DNA of 64,000 nucleotides, taken from Cinnamomum chago (lineage: Eukaryota; Streptophyta; Magnoliopsida; Laurales; Lauraceae). A program made the position numbers and the translations under genes. A model generated the notes under the pieces. The model searched no databases and was not told where the DNA came from. It saw nothing but the letters and a program-made list of their open reading frames with translations. The stretch covers positions 126,701,501 through 126,765,500 of the forward strand of contig CP142451.1 in the NCBI GenBank assembly GCA_038049695.1, read 5' to 3'. Shown one piece after another: positions 21,558-33,400 of this stretch. Numbering within the stretch: position 1 is the stretch's first letter; each line of letters opens with the position of its first letter.

Positions 21558-24088
21558 ATTCACGTCTTGGAAATGGGCCTGAGAGTTTATGTGAGATTAG
21601 GGGCCAATTAAAATTCTTCTTTCACAAACCACACAATGTAGCCCCCAATCATTGTCCTTTAGGATCGAAGTCCGCGGTTAGGTATAAGTATTTCCTATTT
21701 TAACTATGAAATACAACGGAACTTCATATAAATACAAAAGGTACGAAATAACATCTCAAAATATGCACATCTTTTCTTATTATAGTTACAGTTAATCAAA
21801 AGAAACACAAAAGTAGTTTAATTAAATGGCTTCTACAAAACCTATGCCAATAAAAGAATAAATACAAGCTATCCAAAATATATGAAGACACTCGTGTGCT
21901 GGTCACGACGACTGAGATAATATCATCAGCACTTCCCTTGTACTCATCGAGCTAACCTGCCTGGAATGTCTCTTCTTCCTCCTTCTCAAGGTATAGACAA
22001 AATCGGTACCTATTTACCAAGCATAATATCATCAGGCTATAAATAGCCGGCAGGTGGATATCATAAACAGTCAGAGATATGCAATGGAAAGCGATAGAGA
22101 AAAATAAAAATATAAGAAACACAATAAATGAACAATAGAAACAAATCAAATACGATAAGGACGATAAATATAATTTGAGTCTTGCCACAGACCCTAACAA
22201 TAAAGGTTACCCACATGAGCTATCACCATGACATGAAAAGTCAAGATATTCAATTTAGGGAATTTAACCATGTTCAAAACAATATTCAATATTCAATAGT
22301 CAACGGATGATTAGTTCGGTCAAAGTTCACATTCACATTCACAATCTTTCCAAGGGATAATTCAAAACAATAGATGGTGATTAACCGTTTCACATTTACA
22401 ATATTCGATACCGATATGCGCAATCATTCACATTCATAGACAATGAAAAGCAAAAAGCCTAATGGTGTAGAAGATTTGAAATCATAAATGAATAATGAAG
22501 GACTTTGTTTAGCCTGTGTGAATAGATTTGTAAAACGAAGAGACAGATTATTGCTCAAAATTCCATAATCTATATTCATTGCTTAATATTCCATAATTTA
22601 TATCATTATTAATTTCAAACCAAAACAATAGTCTTCTTAAAGCCATAGATCAAAGCCACCAAATCTCAACACTCAAATCAATGAAATCAATGCGTTAGTT
22701 CAAAATCAATCGGAGAATGATAGTTCCGTTTAAAAGTGCGAAGGTCCTCCAATCTAGAGTCTAATGGGTCCCATTTAAGTCACACCAACCTAAGGGAAAA
22801 GTCGTCAGTCTAAAATAGAAACAGGCCATCCTCGGTTGGTCTCGTGGCTAACCGTAAGTTTACATTGCGGTTGGCTCACAGCTAACCATAAGGTCACCGT
22901 GAGTTGACAGAAGGTAATATAAAAATATCAAGTGCTGGCTTTGTAATTGCCAATCCTGGCGGTTAACCGCATGGGTCCAGGATTCTGTGATCAGAGCTCT
23001 ATTTGAGCTCTAATTTGGAAAATTCCAACCCCTATTCCTGTAAACCTGATATCCCGCATCCTATACGGCCAAGCCCTTTTTTAATAATCATAAACGTCTT
23101 CCACCCATTCATTCATCCAATCTATCCATTCAATTTAAAATCCAATTAACATAATATATAGCCAAATCATCAATGGAAATCAAAGATAGACAAATTCATA
23201 ATTCAAAGATGAAGGTCATAATTAAAACACATCCATATCAATTCCATAAAATAATATCCACTTGCCTTGGCTTGATGGAAACCCTAAAATCATCAAGCCC
23301 TAGCTCTAAAATCTTAAAACCTAGGAAATGAATCAAACCTACATGATAGACTATACAATTCAAGAGCTAAGATGTTAAAACACCTATCTAATACTAATTC
23401 TATGAAAAAACCCCAAATTACCCAACCTTAAACAAGAGAGAAGCTTACTTAAGAGACAAGAGATGAGAAATTCCCAACAAAATTGGCAAGTGGAGAATCA
23501 TTATGCCCTAGTGGTCATGATGATGGTGTTGGATTATGATAATGATGGTTGGATGATCACATGGTGTGATGAAGAAAATGAAGAAAAGAAATAAAGAAAC
23601 AAATTAGAGAAAGAGGGGGACGGTTTACAGGATACAGAGAATGAGAGAAAGAAGTAGTGAGGGTTATGAGTCGGTTGTATGCATTTTGGCCCACTTGAAC
23701 TAATTGATATTCGGGTCTCATTTTGTGATCAGTCAAGGGTCCGGATTGAAATGATGCTAAAGAACAAAGTTTATGAAATTAAATAATCTACCAAACCGTG
23801 ACTAAATCTCAAAAATTTTAAATTACGAAAAAGACTGTAAACTTTATCGAAATTACAAACTACCCCCTACTCTACTTAAATGAATTCGGGCCTCAACGAA
23901 ACATCACACACACAATCCTAATAATAAATAAATTACCTTTGACTTCTAAAAGAGCTTAATTGACTAACAATATAAATGATTTTTTTGAAGAGTTTAATTT
24001 ATTTATTTTTTTGAAGAAATTTTTTTTTATATTGACTCACAATACAATTAACTACACTAATTAGCACCTAGAGTTTTGAGACTTTACG
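21558..24088 (-). mobile_element. Solo LTR of a Ty3/gypsy (Tekay-like) element, about 2.5 kb
   Basis: Reverse-complemented, its 5' part matches the gypsy 3' LTR start region (a GTAGGGGG(C/T)AGTTTG block, 61990-62010). Its 3' end matches the LTR end at 53897-54118 (GGGCCAATTAAAA, then GGATCG, then a TCCGC block). It is flanked by a perfect 5 bp duplication GTAAC (21553-21557 and 24089-24093). Terminal TG/CA are mutated, and there is no internal region or second LTR, so it is a solo LTR left by LTR-LTR recombination. Confidence 0.75.
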
Positions 24089-25198
24089 GTAACCATAGCC
24101 AGCATGCATAGACACTGAGACTAGCCATTGTGATTAGTGGTCAGTACACGTAATAGCTAAATGACGCATGCGAGACTTTCATAATACTGTCTTTTTCTTC
24201 ACATAGAAATAAAATGTCCTGTCCGAATTACAAGTTTACGGGGACTTGGAAACCTCAATTTGTTAGATTAGAAAGATTTGATCTGAGTTTTCTGTAAGCA
24301 AGGGAATCAAAAATATCATAAAGGCGCAAATAAAGTGGAGCCCATATGTGCACATTTTTCTTAACGCCATCAATACCTTAAACACCATCCAAATCTCTCG
24401 ACAAAGATGCAAAACTAACAAAAACAAAAGAGTAAATTAGTGATAGGTCCCTGAAGTGAAATGTTTAGAGGCTCTGGTCAACGCAATTTCTGTTTAAGGG
24501 CTCTTGTCTACGCAGACATTTTGCAGCCAAAGGTTCCTACGTTCGCACGATCACATATTCCGTGACTGATTTGCCCTTTCAACCGTTTTAGGCATAAAAT
24601 TTTAAATTTTCAAATTTCAAATCTTCCCTCCTCCCTCCTTCCTAAATCCACGAGGCCGCACCTAATGCTTCTCCGGTGGTTCCCCTACATCTCTTTCTTT
24701 CATATGGAATGGCAGATCCTCTTAATCTTGGCTATGGGAATCCTGAGCAAGTCCATTCCTCTATCCCCTCTTAATTCCAATTTTTTTCTCTTATCTTTCC
24801 CTTCTATTGTTTCTTTCTGTTGTAACTCTAATCAATGCATGATTTCTTGCCCTTTTTCTTTTTCAGAAAGAAATCAGAAATGTGATTTTCTTTTTTCTTT
24901 TTTTTTAACACTTGTGATTTTGTGTTGCCATTCTTATGAATAAGCATGTGATGATTGATTTTTCATTTCCATGTTTTCTCCTTCACCAAAACCGCTTCCG
25001 GCTCTACATTAATCACCCAATAACAGTAATAATCTCTTCTCTATGTATCCAGGCGCCCTTCTGCAGTGCACCTTTCAACAATAGAGGAGATTTGTGTCTG
25101 AATCTTGGAAGAGTTGGTCGGCTTGAACCCAGGCACATTCCTTCTTTGTTTCGAGTTTCTGCCTAAAACCCGATTAGTGTGGGCCTTTCCCATTGAAG

Positions 25199-25295
25199 AT
25201 GGGGCGAGACACGATCGAGTCGAGGGAGAGCGCGCTCAAGGGGTTGGATTTCGCGATTCGGACGTCGAAGTTGTTTGAGAGAGAAGCCAAGTTTG
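25199..25295 (+). pseudogene. Exon-like fragment of unknown origin (32 codons)
   Basis: ATG followed by 32 open codons, GC-rich against AT-rich surroundings, ending at a good donor (TTTG|GTAATG). It begins MGRDTIESRESALKGLDF and is hydrophilic and helix-prone. I do not recognise the family. No downstream exon was found before the repeat array. It may be a captured exon. Confidence 0.3.
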
Positions 25296-25309
25296 GTAAT
25301 GTCTTAGTT

Positions 25310-25920
25310 TTTGAAAAGTTTATCTAAGTTTTTGTGAAATTTATTTCAATTTTTTTCAAATTTATCTGTCTTCTATCAAAATTCTCTGTGTTTTTGGCAA
25401 ATTTATCTTTTTTTTAAGATTTATCTAAGTTTTTTAGCAAATTTTTTTACATTTTTGAAAATTTATTTGCGTTTTTTAATTTAAATTGCGTCTTTTGAGA
25501 TTTATTTGCATTTTTGTAAAATAAATTTAACTGAGTTTTGGCAAAAATACTTGATTTTTTAACAAATTTTTTAGAAATTAGAAATTTTGATTTATTTTAT
25601 TTTTAGCAAATGTGTTCGCATTTTTAAATTTTATTTGCATCTCTTGAAATTCATTTGCGTCTTTTGAAATTTATTTGTATTTTTTCAATTTTCTTTGGAT
25701 CTTTTGAGATTTATTTGAGTCTTTTGAAATTTATTTACATTTTCAGAGATTTATTTGGATCTTATGAAATTTATTTGCATCTTTTTAAATTTATCTGCGT
25801 TCTTTTGAAATTTATACTTCTTTTTAAATTTATTGGGTTTTTTGAAATTATTGATTTCTTTAATTTATTTGAGTTATTTTGAAATTTATTTAAGGGTTTT
25901 TAGAATTTATTTGAAAACCT
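25310..25920. repeat. Degenerate tandem array of TTTGAAATTTATTTGCATCT-like units
   Basis: Some 25 imperfect units of about 20-25 bp. The earlier units (GTTTTTGGCAAATTTATCT) are the reverse complement of those at 12600-12870. Confidence 0.65.
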
Positions 25921-26123
25921 CATTAATGGGATTCCATTAATCGTGACCAATTAAATGGTAGTTGACCACTATTAATGGGATATTCTACCAATCATAGGAT
26001 ATGATTTAAAGAAATGGTAAATTAGACATTTTAGATTTTCAAATTTGAAAAAATGACCTATCATACTATGAAAAAAATTTGTGAATTTAAGACCATAAAG
26101 TGAAATGTTCAAGAACCAGTCGC

Positions 26124-26507
26124 TAGGGTTGGAAACGGGTCGGTTCTGATCTGGATCCATGGTGGACCCGGAACTGAAACCGTTAAGGAGAAGGTGGAAC
26201 CGGATTCATGCCTGGAATAATTTCGGAATTGGTTTATTGGCTCTAAAACCGGAACCAGAACCATAGATGGGACGGGTCTGGATCCGGGTCCGGGTCTAGG
26301 TAGAGAATGAGATTAAAAAAATGATTTTTAGGAGAGATTTTAGAAAATTAAGGTAATATGTTGAGTCTTAGGTCCACAAGTCCAAACAAGGTGAAACCGG
26401 ATCCGGAACCATTTACTTATCGGGGCCTAAATAAAGACTCAGACCCTGTTTTTAATGGATCGGAACCTTTGGATAATCGGAGAATGGGGGACCCATTTAC
26501 ATCCCTA
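26124..26507. mobile_element. hAT-type MITE with TAGGG(A/T)TG ends (384 bp)
   Basis: Left end TAGGGTTGGAAACGGGTC and right end (reversed) TAGGGATGTAAATGGGTC. Flanks CCAGTCGC (26116-26123) and CCCGTCGC (26508-26515) are an 8 bp duplication with one mismatch. The interior is GGATCCGG-rich. It lies about 0.9 kb upstream of the complete MYB gene. Confidence 0.85.
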
Positions 26508-26725
26508 CCCGTCGCGGAATGCTCCAAAATAAAACGTTTCTTGATTAGGGAAAAGCATCAAAGAAAATGGAACAAGGTGGATATTTTTGAAAGATTAATC
26601 TTACCAATGGTAGGGAGCGTAGGAAGAGCTCATAAAGGGACAAATGCAGGGCACAGGTCAAACATTTCTATTAACACTTGTGATTTGGGATGTGAGAGAA
26701 CTTCATCTATTCTACGTACTTTAGA

Positions 26726-27200
26726 TAGGGCTGCACAGAACCGGACCGTAGACCGGACCGGACCGCAAAACCGGACCGGACCGGACCGGATTTGAAAAAT
26801 CGGTTATATCCGGTCCGGTCCGGTCCGGACCTTTTAAAAACCGGTCTGGACCGGACCGGACCGGATTAATAATAAATATATATTTTTTAATTTTTTTAAT
26901 ATAAAACTTTAAGTATATAAAATTTCTAAGTCAAATACCATAGTGAAAATGAAAATATAAAATAAAATAAGAATTTCTAAGTCATATTTTTCTTCTTTCA
27001 CTTGCATAATGGGCTGAAAATGAAAAAATAAAATAAGAACTTAGAAAAAAAAAATTTAATGAAACCGGTCCGGACCACTTAAGTGGTCCAGACCGGACCG
27101 TTTTGGACCGGTCCGGTCCTCTCATTTAAGCCAGACCGGATTCCGGTCTGACCGGATTCCGGTCCAAAAACCGGCCTGAATTTCCGGTTGTGCAGCCCTA
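26726..27200. mobile_element. hAT-type MITE, GGACCGG-rich, copy 2 (475 bp), in the MYB promoter
   Basis: Same family as 10383-10974. Termini are TAGGGCTGCACA...TGTGCAGCCCTA, and flanks ACTTTAGA and ACATTAGA (26718-26725 and 27201-27208) form an 8 bp duplication with one mismatch. Its right end is only 53 bp upstream of the putative MYB TATA box. Confidence 0.9.
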
Positions 27201-27253
27201 ACATTAGATGGACTGATAGTTGGCCAATAATTTGATGAACACGTTGCAAACTC

Positions 27254-27260
27254 TATATAT
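27254..27260 (+). promoter_or_regulatory. Putative TATA box of the complete MYB gene
   Basis: TATATAT 140 bp before the start codon. A CACGTT element lies just upstream (27239-27244), and a GA repeat (27378-27390) falls in the likely 5' UTR. Assigned by position only. Confidence 0.45.
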
Positions 27261-27400
27261 GTACATGGAAACATTGGTTGTGAAATTTGCACGTCAGTGT
27301 CTCAATGTGTGGCGTGAAAACACTATAGGACCAAATAAAAATCGGGTACCCCTTGATGCTAAGGAGTCCACAACTGTGAGAGAGAGAGAGCAGGTGTGAC

Positions 27401-30400
27401 ATGGGTCGCATTTCAGGTATGGAGCACCTTGATGTGAGAAAAGGTACATGGTCAGAAGAAGAAGATATTCTGCTGAGGAAATGCGTTGAGAAATACGGAG
27501 AAGGAAGGTGGCGTCAAGTTCCCATGAGAGCAGGTAGCATATTACTGCTTTGCTCACTTCAATAATGTCAGTGCCATGGAAACTTGCTGAAAAATAAAGT
27601 GATTAAATATTTTCTTGATCCTCACGTTTATGACACGGGTTTCTACCAATTTTGAAACTTTAAAATAGTTTTGGAGTGAAAATTTATTTTTGTCCTTTTT
27701 TTTCTAAAAGCTCATAGAAAAATAAAAAAATGAAACAGGTTTATGATCTTTCATTAAAATACTCTGCAGTCTTTCACATGTGAATAAAATAAAATTGAAT
27801 AATCAAAGTCTAACTTTAATTAATATGAGAGGGCTTAGATAAAGTTCCAGTACTTTTTAAAAAAAAAATTTGAGCATACCAAACTATATATATGAATTTT
27901 GGTTGCGTCTTAAAATCATAATTAAATGAAAATAAATGGTAATTAAGCTCGTGATTTGATTACTTTTTAGGCCTTAGACGATGTCGGAAGAGTTGCAGAC
28001 TTCGATGGTTGAATTACCTCAAGCCAAATATCAAGAAAGGAGAGTTCGAGGAAGACGAAGTGGATCTCATCATCAAACTTCACAAGCTACTGGGCAATAG
28101 GCAAGTGATGTGACCTGTTGCATTGTAATGAGTTAGTTGAATGCATGCATACACACTTGCGAGTCATTTAGATGCAAAGAAAATAGGTGAAGAAACAAGT
28201 AAGCTATATATCGTATAAAAATCAACTATGGACAGACCACATGCAGTTTTTCCACCATTTATCATCCCAAACAAACCTTTATAGTCCCAGCAATTCGAGC
28301 TTTTTATTTGGCAGTGTCCTATTTTTACGTTGTGCCGAGGTTGTTTGATTTTAATTGATTGCATGTTTCTTATTATCATAAAATGTTGAGAAAGACCTTA
28401 ATACCAAAAAGTGTATGTGTATGTATATCACGTTTTGTTAATAGGTACCTCTCACGAATAGAAAATATCCTAGATTAAAAAGATTGGTAGTAATAACTTA
28501 GTAATATCTTTAGATTAGATTCTTCTTATGATGTAATTAAGTTATTTGGCTTATTTTAAGATTTTGTTACATTTTTAGATAACGTGTCAATGCATTAGAA
28601 ATCAATTGTAGTTTTAGCAACCTTTTTCTGGTTGCAAAGGTGAGTTTTTCTTAGTCGGCCTAAAGAAGTAAAAAAAAGATCGTCTTTTTTTTCATGAACT
28701 TCCTTTCCCCTATTTAAGCCTCTTTCAGTAGAGTTAGACAAAGCACATTTGGTTTGGTACGAGTTGGGCTAAATTTGAATGAGCTCCAATTATTAGTGGT
28801 TTTTTTAATTACATTGAAAAAAAAGTGATGTACCAATCCTTTAACTCTTTCTTACCTCTCCTATATTCTTTTAACCAACCAATTCTAGATTAGAATATAT
28901 AAAAAAAAATTCAAATAAGGCCTTAAGTTTTTGCCTTACTTCAAAAAAGGACATGAGTTTTAAAACTTTTTAGATCAATTCATAAGTTTTCCAAGAAGTT
29001 TTCAATTAAGGACATTTATCTGTTTAAAGATATTTTTTCGATGAATTTTTCCCTCGATTTTTTAAAACTACTCATATTATCCTTTATTGAAATAAAACCC
29101 TTATTTAGTTTCTCTATATTCTCGTCATTTTCTTTATCAGTGTCCTTACGTTGATCGAAAACTACCGACGTCCCCATGGCGATCGGATGAATGTAGTGGC
29201 TGCCAAAACCATATCACTGCTTTAAATAGAGAGTAATTTGTGTCTTTGAAAAATGAGAGAAAAAGTAAAAAAAAAAAAAAAAACATACCTTTGAATGATT
29301 GGGCGTCCTTAATTGAAGATTTATTGAAAGACCGAGGGACTAATTTGAAAAAATTTTAAATCTTCTTTTAAATAAGGCAAGTATTTAACACCTTATTTGA
29401 AATTTTCGTAGATTGTTTTGAAATAGTTATAAATGTACTTGGTTAGACGGTAAAAGCCCGAATTGGCTCAAGACGTACATTAGTATTAGCTGTCTTGGTG
29501 GTCCCTTTTTTACCAGAACCACTGACGTCAATAGAAGTATATCACATCTGTCCGACAAATCCGTCACCACAAAAATTAAAAAATGTTTCACGGGAAAGCC
29601 ACTTTTACAAGGTATACTGCATGCGGGTAGGCATGTGAATGTAGAGATGTCAAATGGGTCGGGTCGGCTTTGCCCGCCGGTCAACGGGCCGTTGCCCGGC
29701 ACGGCCCGTGTGGGCCGAGGAGGCTGGGCCTGTTGGCCCGTTTGGCCCGGGCCCGACTGATACGTGGGCTGCCCTCTGTGGCTCGCTAGGCCCGTCAGGA
29801 TGGGCCCACCTGGCCCGCCCAAAAGTGATTTTTTTTTTTAAAATTGTTCATTTTACACCCCCCCCCCCCCCCCCCCCCCCAAATAGTCATAAAACGATCA
29901 TATAAGGGGTTTTGTGTCCTTTTCAATTTGACAAAGTCTATAATACTATAACCCTCCTATTTTTTTTCTAAATTTATTAGTGTTATTTATACGGCACACA
30001 AACACACAAAAAAAAAAAAAAAAAAAAAAACACTCTCTCTACTCTAGATTCTTCTCAGCTTTAATTAACTTGTTGAAATCTTGAGTAAAAAAAAAAAAGT
30101 AAACCCACCAAAGGGCCTATAATATGATATATCCTTAAAATTTATGTTAATCAGATGGTCTTGAAATATTTATTTGTTTCATATTCTTTGTGAAATATCA
30201 TTATTTATATATTTATGAAAGTGAAAGTATCTAAAAGCTTATGTGTGTGTGCGCACGCATGATGAGGCGGTGCCTACATTTTTTTTTTTTTATTTACGTG
30301 TAGCCAATGATCAGATGGTTTAAAACTATCCAGTCAGTTGGATTTTTCTCTTATTCAATGATTGTACACTGGATGGTCCAGACCATGAACCATCATCATT

Positions 30401-33400
30401 CATGGGTCCGATGGAATATGTTAGCATTTTTATTCTACTAAAGGTCAAATATATAAAATTAGCATATCATTAGACCGTGCCAATTCTGATTGACATAATT
30501 TTTCATTTAATGATAGCAGCACCTCTTTCTTTTCCATAGATTTGGCCTTTTGGCTCTGATCAAGTTGAAAAAAAAAAAAAAAAAGAGAGGCCCGCTGGCC
30601 CGCCTGGCCAGGCCCGCTCCAGCCCGCCCCATGACGGGCCGTGCCAGGGTATTTCCCTGGCGGGCCGTGCCGGCCCGGCCCGTGGCACAGACGGGCCGAG
30701 GCTGGAGCGGGTCGGCCCGACCCGGCCCGTTTGACATCTCTATGTGAATGGGACAAGCCGGACCTAGGTTGGCCAATCCGGTCCCACATCCTCGACGCGG
30801 GCCACCGAGGAGTTGTCTAATTTCGGTCCTAAATTGATTTGGCCAATGTTAAATTTTGTTTCATGCAGGCTCGGGCCGAATCAAGGCCGGGCTTGGACTT
30901 AGCCCAAACTGAACATAAGCTAAACATTATCTAATTATTCTTTACCGTCACTGAACACCCGTTGTGAATCGGACTTTAAACTCTTTTCTTTTTTTCCAAA
31001 TTTGGGACCAGCAATGCAATGCAACAAGCAACAAAGCGGAGGTTTTTTTTTTTCTGTCAATGACTATAGAAAATTAGAAAATCAATATAAATGAGTATCC
31101 TATTTGGGTCAACAGAATTTTTTATTTTTTTTAATATGTCTAAAAGATCAGTTAGTGCATTTCCATTATTGTCTAGATCATCATCACTAGTTGGGTCGTG
31201 ACTAAACCGATTTTGGACACAAACTAATGTTTCTTGCGTGTGGGCCGGGCCAGGTCAAGACGGGCCGGGCTTGCTCACCCATTCTTAGTCCCATTTTAGC
31301 CGGGCTTTAAAATAATTATTCAAACCCAGCTCACTTTGGCTGGACTGGGTCGGCTACCCATTTCAATGGACTAAATTGATGGTCCTAGATGCGGGTAAGG
31401 CCCTTCCTCTTGCATGACTATTGGCCAGGAGATAGGGCTATGTTTCATGTGGCTGCATCAATTCTTGGAATACTGGATCTTCAATCGCAGTCGTCACAAA
31501 AACCGAAACGAAAAGTGTCGCACGTGATTTAGTGGGAATTAGAAATCTCATTTGCATTTAAGATTTGAGGGCTCCTTTCTTTTTGTGGTATAAGATTTTG
31601 AGAAACTAATGTGGAAGTCGGTTATAACGGAAATATCAAATAGTTTTGAGGCGAAGGAAATAATTAGGTAAATAATAAAGATGTAGGCTGACATGGACTC
31701 CTACTTTACATTAATTTACAATCTTCCTTTCTACAAGAAGGGAAGTTATTTGAATGTTATTTATGAATCTTTTATCTTTGGTTTTTTCAATTTTAAGTAA
31801 TTTTAAGAAAAGGTTTCAAAGAATTGGTAAAATTTTCAATTCCATAGAAATAGACGTGCCATTAGATGATTCTACTTTCAAATCTCATCATCTTCTTCGT
31901 CATCATCGTCATTAATTACTAGATGGGTGCGTGATATAGTTCCTTATGGTAACCTGCATACTCAGAGATCAACCCATCTATAGCTGTGTGAGATGAGACC
32001 CCTTTAGCTGTTGGAGTGGATCTCGTGACGTGTTCGCCTTCTAATCTCTTCATTTGTTCAAGGCAACATCAATTAACAGTAGAAAAGAGGTTAAACGAAA
32101 TACGTAGGAGAAACCCATTACACAAATTAAAGCTTTGTTGGTGTTTTTGGATGTTATGAAATTAGTGCTACAAAACAAGAAAAAAATTTATATATTTGGA
32201 TTGATGGTACGGGTATGTAGAACTACATCCTACAAGTCCAAGCATCGATCCCTCATGGTTATGTTAAAGTCACCTCTACCACTTCACTAAAAGACTTGTA
32301 TTCCATGCATAGTCTGTCTCATTAATTATCATTTTCATAAATATAGTGTCAAAATACTTTCTAATTTTAGAATTTTCTTAATATTATCTAAGCTGTGCTA
32401 CACAGCCCGACTGGGGGACCGAATTCGGGCCCGGCCAACGGTCCTCATGGGGGACCGGGCCCTAATTCGGTCCCCCAGTCGGGCTATGTGGACTTTCCCA
32501 TCTATAAATGTCACAAAAGCTGAGTTATTTTTTGTATAATTGAAATAAGAAATAAGTACCGACAAAAAGCACTTCTATAGATTCTTCTGAGAGTTCTTTC
32601 TTTCTTATGGATGGTTTGCAATTTACTAATAATAGCAGAGCGGACTCAGGGTTTTTATTTTGGTGGGGCGGACGATGGTCAATTAAAAATTGAAAATGTC
32701 AAAATCGACACGAACTATCAATAATATCCACTTATCACATAGTTTAGAAACATTTTTTTTGGAAAATTAAGTATAAAGAACTCATATCCCGTTACTAATA
32801 AATATATTGCTTTCGCACGTTTTGTGTAAAGGTACGGTAAGAGGACATACATTTATACCATGCTATTATAGAGGCCAAACTACATGATTTTGAAGTGGAA
32901 AAAGGAGAATGATTGAGCGAAGAGTTTCAAGATTTTTCGTTTGGGAGATCTCTAAAACCGAGAGTGACGGGTTTTTCGAGATCTGAGGTATGGTAATTAC
33001 TTTACTTGAATGGGGCATGGGCCACTTTGAACATTTTTTTTGTCAGACCTGGGGCGACCACCCCAGGTCTGCATAATGTAGGTCCGCCACTGAATAGTAG
33101 TAAATCTCTCATTAATATCATCATATTATTAAAGTATAGATAAGAATTGTGTTAATATCGAAACGAATATATGTAAAAATGAAAATTATATAAAATAGCT
33201 TCTAACAATATCTTATTTATATAACAATCAATTTATTTATTGAGACATTTTTCCATTTCAAGACAAAAATTTCCCAATAACAATATTTATGACACTGTCG
33301 TCTGAAATTCGGAAACCCATGATGACAGGGTTCCAATAACAATAATTGGTGCATGGTGGATTTGGTAGGAGGCAGGTGCCTGAGGGAGCGCAGGACAATA

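Larger units (their letters stand above)
24089..26123. other. Mostly non-coding; exon-like scraps and a repeat array
   Basis: No complete gene. 24450-24640 resembles the end of a DNA transposon, but no inverted partner was found. An ATGGCAGATCC... start-like stretch near 24710 and an exon-like stretch at 25199-25295 are present; 25310-25920 is a repeat array. The block could be a decayed transposon carrying gene fragments, but that is not proven. Confidence 0.35.

Noticed and set aside
24454-26110. MULE-like element bounded by AAGTGAAATGTT(T/C)A
   Set aside because: The two flanking words are in direct, not inverted, orientation, and no 9 bp duplication was found.
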